Translations under genes and position numbers: made by a program | Source of the DNA: Streptococcus minor DSM 17118 | GTDB taxonomy: Bacteria > Bacillota > Bacilli > Lactobacillales > Streptococcaceae | Assembly (NCBI RefSeq): GCF_000377005.1 | Contig: NZ_AQYB01000033.1 | Location: 620,001 to 684,000, forward strand | Reading direction: 5' to 3' | Length of the DNA stretch: 64,000 nucleotides | Part shown: in pieces, positions 58,690-64,000 of the stretch | Position numbering within the stretch: the stretch's first letter is position 1 | Layout: each line of letters opens with the position of its first letter | Notes under the pieces: generated by a model | What the model was told of the DNA's origin: nothing | Database searches by the model: none | Seen by the model: only the letters and a program-made list of their open reading frames with translations

Positions 58690-59931
58690 TCACTGAGGTG
58701 CCACTATGTTATCTTTTGTTGCGGTTGCTTGCCCAATATTGCCGCTGCTAGTAGATAGATTATATACCTCTCCTTCTGTTAATACTTCTGATGAATAGGT
58801 TATAGCAGTGAAAGCAACAGGGGATATATAGGTGGCTATTTCATTGCCCGCTGTATCTGTAATGGTTACTGTATCTCCCGCATTTCCAATCAAGCTACCC
58901 AAAAGGACATTTTGATGGGCACTAGTAACATTAGAAATACCAAGCGCAATCAAGGTCCCACCGGTTATCTCTGCTTGAGCCGTATAGTTGAAGACAGGCT
59001 GGTCAGGAAGACTAGTTAAGAAAGTATTGACCCCACCAGCAAGGCTGATGCTGCCGTTGGCTAGAAGGGGGCTAGAACCAGCAGTAATAGTATTGGTTCC
59101 TCCTGTTATGACAATACTAGCCTCTGAAACTTGCCCTTCCTGAATAAATGGATCTCTAGCAGCCAGACCATTTGCGACTGTGGCCACATTGGTTGTTCCT
59201 CCATTGATGGTGAGATTTTTTCCAACATAGGCTTCATAGGCAGCCTCAACAGTCACTGTCCCATTGTTGATAGTCAACTGATTGCCAGCAAAAAGAGCAG
59301 CACCTTCTTGCTGGGATGAAGAGATAGTTATGTTTCCGCCATTGATTGTTAGATTGCCATGGTCAGCATTTGTTTCATGGAAGGCATAGAGACCCGAACC
59401 AGCCGATACAATATTCAGATTCCCAGACTCAACATTCAAATCATCCGTGGTCAAAATTCCATAACGACTGACTTCTGATATAGTGAGGTTTCCTTCCCCT
59501 TTTACCGTAACATTCGTCGCTGAAATCCCTACTTCTCCACCTGTCAGGTTATTGCTTGACTCTTGTTCGAGATAAACGATATTGCTACCACTTGAACGGA
59601 ACTCCAAGGAGGCAAAGCTGGCGTTATTCAATCTAAGGGTCACCTCATCTGATACAGTATCTACTACTTGAATCGTCAGATTGGGTGCTTGACCACTGAT
59701 GTCATATTGACCAGCCTTTGTGATGATGACTGCATCTTCTGCTATCTGGACATCCTCAGAAGAAGACTTGGCTCCATTTTCTGAGAGCTCAATCTGAATA
59801 GTCTTGGAAGTTGGGATGCTGGTTTGTCTTGTCAGAGGGTAAAAATCCCCTTGTAGATAGACTACTGTTCCGATCGAAAGAATTGTTAATAGACTGACCG
59901 CACCCGCCAAAAGATACAAACGTTTATTCAT
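58690..59931 (-). CDS. Cthe_2159-like carbohydrate-binding protein
   Basis: A 413-residue exported protein with an N-terminal signal anchor (about 5-27) and a body of short beta-strand repeats (NLTINGGNITISS, NQLTINNGTVTVEA, KNLTINGGTTNVA), the pattern of a right-handed parallel beta-helix. It resembles the Cthe_2159 family, for which acidic polysaccharide binding is known. No LPXTG motif or C-terminal anchor is seen, so it is either held by the uncleaved signal or secreted. It is monocistronic; the ligand in this organism is unknown. Confidence 0.8.
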   Translation of the reverse strand: MNKRLYLLAGAVSLLTILSIGTVVYLQGDFYPLTRQTSIPTSKTIQIELSENGAKSSSEDVQIAEDAVIITKAGQYDISGQAPNLTIQVVDTVSDEVTLRLNNASFASLEFRSSGSNIVYLEQESSNNLTGGEVGISATNVTVKGEGNLTISEVSRYGILTTDDLNVESGNLNIVSAGSGLYAFHETNADHGNLTINGGNITISSSQQEGAALFAGNQLTINNGTVTVEAAYEAYVGKNLTINGGTTNVATVANGLAARDPFIQEGQVSEASIVITGGTNTITAGSSPLLANGSISLAGGVNTFLTSLPDQPVFNYTAQAEITGGTLIALGISNVTSAHQNVLLGSLIGNAGDTVTITDTAGNEIATYISPVAFTAITYSSEVLTEGEVYNLSTSSGNIGQATATKDNIVAPQ

Positions 59932-59998
59932 GCTATTCCACCTTATGTTTTCTAAGTCCTAGTATATCACAGTTTGTAAAGAGAATACCAGTTTCAAT

Positions 59999-60024
59999 AA
60001 AAAAGGTTTGGGCTTCCTCCAAAC
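59999..60024 (-). terminator. Intrinsic terminator of the rhodanese gene
   Basis: GGTTTGG-AGGAAGC-CCAAACC and six T on the minus strand. Confidence 0.8.
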
Positions 60025-60026
60025 CA

Positions 60027-60410
60027 TTAGTTACTTTTGACTTTACCATCCCAAGCGTTGAGTCCATAGCTAAGGATGTAGATTTCATTGTAGCCCTGCT
60101 TTTTCAAAAACAGAGCTGCACGTGTCACGCGTTGCCCACGATCGTTTTCATAGAGAAGGACCGCCTTGTCTTTACGGAGAGCCCCTAGACTTTGTTTGAG
60201 TTGCTCATAGGGAATATTGCGTGCACCCATGATGTGCTTTCTACGGTAATCATTTGGATCACGTAGATCAATCAACTGCCCAGTAAAAATCTTTTCCGCA
60301 AATTCTGCATTGTCCAAAACAGTAGCTGCCTGCTTCAAACGCCAGTAATTAAAACCAAACCATACTGCTAAGATGGCTAACATTGCTAGCAAGATATATA
60401 AAGTATTCAT
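60027..60410 (-). CDS. Membrane-anchored rhodanese-like protein lacking the catalytic Cys
   Basis: A 127-residue protein with an N-terminal TM helix (about 4-24) and one rhodanese domain (LIDLRDPNDYRRKHIMGARNIPYEQL). The active-site loop, normally C-x5-R, reads YENDRGQR, so the nucleophilic Cys is replaced and sulfur transfer is not expected. It starts 3 bases after yqgQ and is cotranscribed with it. A structural or binding role is likely. Confidence 0.88.
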   Translation of the reverse strand: MNTLYILLAMLAILAVWFGFNYWRLKQAATVLDNAEFAEKIFTGQLIDLRDPNDYRRKHIMGARNIPYEQLKQSLGALRKDKAVLLYENDRGQRVTRAALFLKKQGYNEIYILSYGLNAWDGKVKSN

Positions 60411-60413
60411 TTC

Positions 60414-60629
60414 TCATCTCCTACTTTTTTTCTGATAGTCTGACTCTAAACGATGTTCGTGTCTCAGGACCATAGCTGCTTTGATATAAGTCTCTTGGTC
60501 CAAGAGTCCCATCTGATGCAACTGACTCAATTCCAGTTTCATGATCTCGATTTCATAAAGGCGATTGCCCATGTAGACAAAAATACCAAACTGCTTGAGC
60601 AATTGTTGCACATCATAGAGTGTCTTCAT
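60414..60629 (-). CDS. yqgQ: YqgQ family protein (DUF910)
   Basis: A 71-residue helical protein recognised as YqgQ from TLYDVQQLLKQFGIFVYMGNR and the KLELSQLHQMGLL block. In Bacillus it lies next to a glucokinase gene and is proposed to bind nucleic acid, but the function is not settled. Here it is paired with the rhodanese-like gene, another frequent neighbour in streptococci. Confidence 0.88.
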   Translation of the reverse strand: MKTLYDVQQLLKQFGIFVYMGNRLYEIEIMKLELSQLHQMGLLDQETYIKAAMVLRHEHRLESDYQKKSRR

Positions 60630-60675
60630 AGGAAAAGTGTAGCAGAATTTTCATATTTTTTCAAGACTAGGTAGC

Positions 60676-60706
60676 AAAAAAGGCCAGCTCCGAGAAGCTA
60701 ACCTGA
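60676..60706 (-). terminator. Intrinsic terminator of the sulfhydrylase gene
   Basis: GGTTAGCTTC / GGAGCTGGCC (three G-U pairs) followed by six T on the minus strand. Confidence 0.75.
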
Positions 60707-60708
60707 TT

Positions 60709-61989
60709 TTAAATACTTTCCAACGCCAACCGCAAATCTTCAATTAAATCATCTACATTCTCCAAGCCAATAGATAGTCGAATCTGATTAGGCGTCACAC
60801 CACAAGCTACCAAAGCCTCATCTGATAATTGACTATGCGTCGTAGTGTAGGGATGAACCACCAAGGATTTAGCATCTGCCACATTGGCCAGATTAGAGAA
60901 AATTTCTAGTTGGTCGATGAATACACCTGCATCCTTAGCATCTCCTTTAATATGGAATGTAAAAATAGACCCAGCTCCTTTAGGAAAATATTTCTGTGCT
61001 AACTTATAGTAAGGGCTAGATGGTAAGCTTGGATAATTGACCTTTTCTACCTTCGGATGCCCTTCTAGGAAGGCGACTATTTTCTTGGTATTCTCGATAT
61101 GACGGTCTACACGAAGTGATAGGGTCTCCAAACCTTGTAGTAGCAAGAAAGCATTGAAAGGAGAAATGGCTGCTCCTGTATCGCGTAAGAGCTGGACACG
61201 CAAGGCCACAATAAAGGCTGCAGCACCGATGTCTCTAGTATACGAAATATTGTGATAAGATGGATCTTCTTTCACAAACTGTGAAAACTTACCTGAAGCA
61301 GCCCAGTCGAATTTTCCACTGTCCACGATGACTCCACCAATGGTGGTTCCATGACCACCAATAAACTTAGTGGCTGAATGGACAGAAATGTCCACTCCGT
61401 AGTCAAAGACATTGATAAGATATGGGGTACCAAAGGTATTATCTGCGACTAGAGGAATCTGGTGTGCATGGGCCAATTCTGCTACTTTCTCAATATCTGG
61501 AATATTGATGAGCGGATTGCCTAGGGTTTCAATCAAAACTAGCTTGGTATTGTCTTGAATAGCCTCTTCCACCTGCTCTAAGTCTTCTATATCTACAAAG
61601 GTTGTGGTGATACCATAGCGAGGGAGGGTCTCCTTGAGTAAATTAAAGGTACCACCATATAGGGTGGTTGCTGCTACTACATGGTCACCTGCATGAGCCA
61701 GACCGAGGATCGTGTAAGTGATGGCAGACATACCAGAAGCAGTCGCTAGAGCACCAACACCCTTTTCAAGGGCAGCCATCCGCTCTTCAAAAACTGCCAC
61801 AGTCGGATTTCCGATACGGGTATAGATATTCCCTGGTTTTCTTAATGCAAAGAGTTCCTCGGCTTCCTGAGCATCCTCAAAGACAAAGGATGTGGTCTGG
61901 TAGATAGGAACTGCACGGGATTTTGTTTCAGCATCTGGTGTTTGACCAGCATGCAATTGCAAGGTTTCAAAATTGTATTGGCGTGTCAT
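60709..61989 (-). CDS. metY: O-acetylhomoserine sulfhydrylase (aminocarboxypropyltransferase)
   Basis: A 426-residue PLP enzyme of the Cys/Met metabolism family, making homocysteine from O-acetylhomoserine and sulfide. The PLP Lys is in HSATKFIGGHGTTIGG (near residue 211); TATASGMSAITY-like and TLGNPLINIPDI blocks support the MetY/Cgs superfamily. The ATG at 61989 has AAGGAGATTCTT before it and is preferred to one seven codons upstream. It is monocistronic. No S-box or T-box is visible in the short upstream region. Length (about 430) favours MetY over cystathionine synthase (about 380). Confidence 0.92.
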   Translation of the reverse strand: MTRQYNFETLQLHAGQTPDAETKSRAVPIYQTTSFVFEDAQEAEELFALRKPGNIYTRIGNPTVAVFEERMAALEKGVGALATASGMSAITYTILGLAHAGDHVVAATTLYGGTFNLLKETLPRYGITTTFVDIEDLEQVEEAIQDNTKLVLIETLGNPLINIPDIEKVAELAHAHQIPLVADNTFGTPYLINVFDYGVDISVHSATKFIGGHGTTIGGVIVDSGKFDWAASGKFSQFVKEDPSYHNISYTRDIGAAAFIVALRVQLLRDTGAAISPFNAFLLLQGLETLSLRVDRHIENTKKIVAFLEGHPKVEKVNYPSLPSSPYYKLAQKYFPKGAGSIFTFHIKGDAKDAGVFIDQLEIFSNLANVADAKSLVVHPYTTTHSQLSDEALVACGVTPNQIRLSIGLENVDDLIEDLRLALESI

Positions 61990-62068
61990 AAGAATCTCCT
62001 TATCTTTCAAGCACTTGATACTATCCCTATTTTACTCCTTTCAGTTTTATTTGACCAATACTTATAAA

Positions 62069-62100
62069 AAAGAAAAAGATATAGTTCTAAACTATACCTT
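62069..62100 (-). terminator. Intrinsic terminator of the mtnN operon
   Basis: GGTATAGTT-TAG-AACTATATC followed by a T-rich tract on the minus strand. Confidence 0.75.
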
Positions 62101-62101
62101 T

Positions 62102-62791
62102 CTAATAGGATTCCAACAGGGTTAAGAGTGTCTGGGCAGAACGCTTGCCTGCTTCAACTACAAATTCATCAAAGGTGATATTGGCATCGCCTTGGGCAGT
62201 ATCACTCATAGCTCGAATGACCAAGAAAGGCTTACCAGCTGCCTGAGCTGCCTGAGCCACAGCCGCTCCCTCCATCTCAACAGCCAATACTTGAGGAAAA
62301 TGATTCTTAATGACTGCTACCTTATCTTGACCAGCGATAAAGCTATCTCCAGTTGCAATCATTCCTACATGACTGTGAATCCCCTGCTGGGTCAGTACCT
62401 TCTGCAAACTATCCATTAAAGCTTGATCAGCTTGGTAGTAGAGTTTTTGACCAGCCATCTGTCCATAAGCATAGCCAAAGGCAGTTACATCTACATCATG
62501 GTAGACTAAACTCTCCGCCACCACAACATCTCCAATGGCCAATCCTTCTGCTACAGCACCTGCTGAACCAGTGTTGATGATGGCATCTACTGCAAAGGTC
62601 TCTGCCAAAATAGCCACCGACATAGCGGACATAACCTTGCCAATACCTGACTGAACCAGCACCACTTCGTGTTGACCGAGACAACCAACATAGTAGATTT
62701 TGCCTAAAACAGTTACTTCTTTTTTATCCCGTAAGGCCAACAGCAGAGTCTTTAGCTCTTCTTCCATGGCCGCGATAATTCCAAATTTCAT
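62102..62791 (-). CDS. mtnN: 5'-methylthioadenosine/S-adenosylhomocysteine nucleosidase
   Basis: A 229-residue enzyme (Pfs) splitting MTA and SAH, feeding methionine salvage and supplying S-ribosylhomocysteine for LuxS/AI-2. Family blocks are GIIAAMEEELK, VQSGIGKVMSA, NTGSAGAV, AVEMEGAAVAQ and RAMSDTAQGD with the catalytic Asp. It is 8 bases after macP. The order nudF-macP-mtnN is, from memory, the same in pneumococcus. Confidence 0.96.
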   Translation of the reverse strand: MKFGIIAAMEEELKTLLLALRDKKEVTVLGKIYYVGCLGQHEVVLVQSGIGKVMSAMSVAILAETFAVDAIINTGSAGAVAEGLAIGDVVVAESLVYHDVDVTAFGYAYGQMAGQKLYYQADQALMDSLQKVLTQQGIHSHVGMIATGDSFIAGQDKVAVIKNHFPQVLAVEMEGAAVAQAAQAAGKPFLVIRAMSDTAQGDANITFDEFVVEAGKRSAQTLLTLLESY

Positions 62792-62799
62792 AATTTCTC

Positions 62800-63156
62800 C
62801 TATAAGTAAAAGACTGCAAGCAAAAAGAGAATGACTAAGAAAACCACACCAAAGAGAATCTTATTGACCTTCGTGCGAAATTCTTCCCGCTTAACGGTCT
62901 CAATTCGACGGCTTTTGACAATGGATTGTTCTACTGGAATCCGAACAGTCTGACCTTCCTCATAGCCCTGGTATTCATCATCCCAGTCGTATTCGTAGGG
63001 GGCGTATTCATCTTCATCATATTCATCATATTCATCGTACAAGTCTTCATCTTCATATCGGTTGGAATTTGGTGAATAATAACCAAATTCTCCTTCTCTA
63101 TCTTTATGACGGCGGGCTCTTTCTAGAACTTCATCTGTTAACAAGGGTTTCCCCAT
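62800..63156 (-). CDS. macP: Cell wall synthase accessory phosphoprotein MacP
   Basis: A 118-residue bitopic protein starting MGKPLLTDEVLERARRH, with an acidic Tyr/Asp/Glu-rich cytoplasmic tract (about 35-67) and one C-terminal TM helix (about 100-118). MacP activates the class A penicillin-binding protein PBP2a in pneumococcus and is a StkP kinase substrate. In the visible sequence the only Thr residues before the helix are near 7, 70, 88 and 95, so the phosphosite layout may differ from pneumococcus. It lies between mtnN and nudF. Confidence 0.85.
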   Translation of the reverse strand: MGKPLLTDEVLERARRHKDREGEFGYYSPNSNRYEDEDLYDEYDEYDEDEYAPYEYDWDDEYQGYEEGQTVRIPVEQSIVKSRRIETVKREEFRTKVNKILFGVVFLVILFLLAVFYL

Positions 63157-63164
63157 CTGCTTTC

Positions 63165-63713
63165 CTACTTTCTGATAATCTGTAAATACTGGATAGCCAT
63201 GATAGTCTTAGCATCACAAATATCCCCACTCTCAATTAAGGATACAGCCTCCTCCAAGCTGACTTCGAGTAGTTGAATGACCTCATCCTCATCTTTTGGA
63301 CGAGGATTCTCCACTTTGACGAGCTCATCTGCTAGGTAGAGGCGTAGCCGCTCATTGCAAAAGCCAATGGCAGAATAAAAATCGTGGAGAAGTGTGAGTT
63401 TGGAGCTAGTATAGCCGGTTTCCTCCTCTAATTCTCGTAGGGCTGCTTCTTCCTCGCTACCCGCTTCACCTACTTCCAACTTACCAGCTGGAATCTCTAT
63501 GCTAAGACGTTCGATAGCCTTACGGTACTGCTTGACCAGGATGATTTTATCCTCAGGTGTAATAGCCAAGATACAGACTGCTCCCTTATGGAAAATCAAC
63601 TCACGCCTGGCTTGTCCTAAACCGTTGGGCAGCTCCACATCATCTACAGCTACTGTGAAAATATGGCCCTTAAAAATTTCTTGTCGCTTGATGGTTTTTT
63701 CTTCAAAATTCAT
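63165..63713 (-). CDS. nudF: NUDIX hydrolase, ADP-ribose pyrophosphatase
   Basis: A 182-residue hydrolase of the NudF/YqkG type. The N-terminal KRQEIFKGHIFTVAVDDVELPNG dimerisation strand, ILVKQYRKAIER and the Nudix box GKLEVGEAGSEEEAALRELEEETGY identify ADP-ribose pyrophosphatase, which splits ADP-ribose to AMP and ribose-5-phosphate. It is the first gene of the nudF-macP-mtnN operon. Confidence 0.93.
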   Translation of the reverse strand: MNFEEKTIKRQEIFKGHIFTVAVDDVELPNGLGQARRELIFHKGAVCILAITPEDKIILVKQYRKAIERLSIEIPAGKLEVGEAGSEEEAALRELEEETGYTSSKLTLLHDFYSAIGFCNERLRLYLADELVKVENPRPKDEDEVIQLLEVSLEEAVSLIESGDICDAKTIMAIQYLQIIRK

Positions 63714-63827
63714 ATCATCACCTACTTGTTCCTAGTATCTATTGTAAATTTTACTATATTCAGACTAGAAAAGCGAATGTTACCATTAAGAGATTTTTTT
63801 CTGGCTCGAAATGGCTACTGACCAGCA

Positions 63828-63856
63828 TTGAATTTCATACCTAAAAAGATTATAAT
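63828..63856 (+). promoter_or_regulatory. Promoter of the gene at the right edge
   Basis: TTGAAT, 17-base spacer, TATAAT, about 30 bases before the ATG at 63885. Confidence 0.75.
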
Positions 63857-63884
63857 ATAATAAACAAAGAAAGCAGGTAACAAT

Positions 63885-64000
63885 ATGGCTGAATTTAGAC
63901 CTTACATCAAATGGACTGTACTACGTGTTTTGGGAATCCTGTTGGCATTTGGCATCTGCTCCCTCTCGATTTGGAAGTTTAATGACCAGCCCAGTCAAGC
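63885..64000 (+). CDS. N-terminus of a membrane or secreted protein (cut by window end)
   Basis: The first 38 codons read MAEFRPYIKWTVLRVLGIL, then a hydrophobic stretch LAFGICSLSIW and FNDQPSQ. This is a signal anchor or the first TM helix of an envelope protein. A good promoter precedes it and the ribosome site is GCAGGTAA. The rest is outside the window and I do not recognise the family. Confidence 0.7.
   Translation, partial: MAEFRPYIKWTVLRVLGILLAFGICSLSIWKFNDQPSQ

Overview
The window is a low-GC Firmicutes chromosome segment that reads as a viridans, Mitis-group-like Streptococcus. This rests on protein and gene-order recognition: the divIVA-ylmH-ylmG-sepF-ylmE-ftsZ-ftsA block, ClpE with a CtsR box, MacP, DUF1797 and DUF1827 proteins, and strong similarity throughout to pneumococcal-type proteins. 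From memory of pneumococcus, two arrangements differ: tpx is not next to psaBCA, and murD-murG-divIB run directly into ftsA-ftsZ. So it is probably a relative rather than S. pneumoniae itself. No rRNA, tRNA, insertion sequence, prophage or CRISPR array was seen. Most genes are on the minus strand.

Layout. 1-8.9 kb: a DUF2200 protein, an ABC exporter with a very long coiled coil plus its ATPase, a second ABC-2 type exporter pair, thiol peroxidase and a GNAT acetyltransferase. 9-18.5 kb: a lone copper ATPase behind two CopY-type operators, then a PTS-nanE-RpiR amino-sugar operon, a HerA-like ATPase, a NUDIX hydrolase and a GH4 6-phospho-beta-glucosidase with a cre-like site. 18.6-29.3 kb: an EamA transporter, a CBS protein, HU, YpmS/SGNH/DegV, an HD hydrolase and the tightly overlapping xseA-xseB-ispA-tlyA-argR-recN operon. 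29.3-29.7 kb is a gene-free stretch holding two diverged copies of a two-hairpin module.

29.7-40.7 kb: a HAD phosphatase, folD, a feoA-feoB-Cys-rich small protein-nnrD iron operon, an amino-acid ABC transporter, DUF1797, and on the plus strand clpE, a NUDIX protein and DUF1827. 40.7-53.6 kb is the division and wall block: a T-box leader, GNAT and ileS, then divIVA to ftsA, divIB, murG and murD. 53.7-64 kb: a frameshifted barrel-protein gene, DUF3165, typA, a thioredoxin-like lipoprotein whose start codon is one base out of frame, asnA, a Cthe_2159-like surface protein, rhodanese-yqgQ, an O-acetylhomoserine sulfhydrylase, and mtnN-macP-nudF. A membrane protein gene runs off the right edge.

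Functionally the window is mostly core physiology: division and peptidoglycan synthesis, DNA repair, isoprenoids, folate, translation, metal homeostasis and sugar uptake. I found no complete, clearly new defence or biosynthetic system. The least explained items are the duplicated hairpin module at 29.38-29.70 kb, a candidate small RNA at about 0.5-0.63 kb, and the two apparent frameshifts near 54.1 and 56.9 kb.
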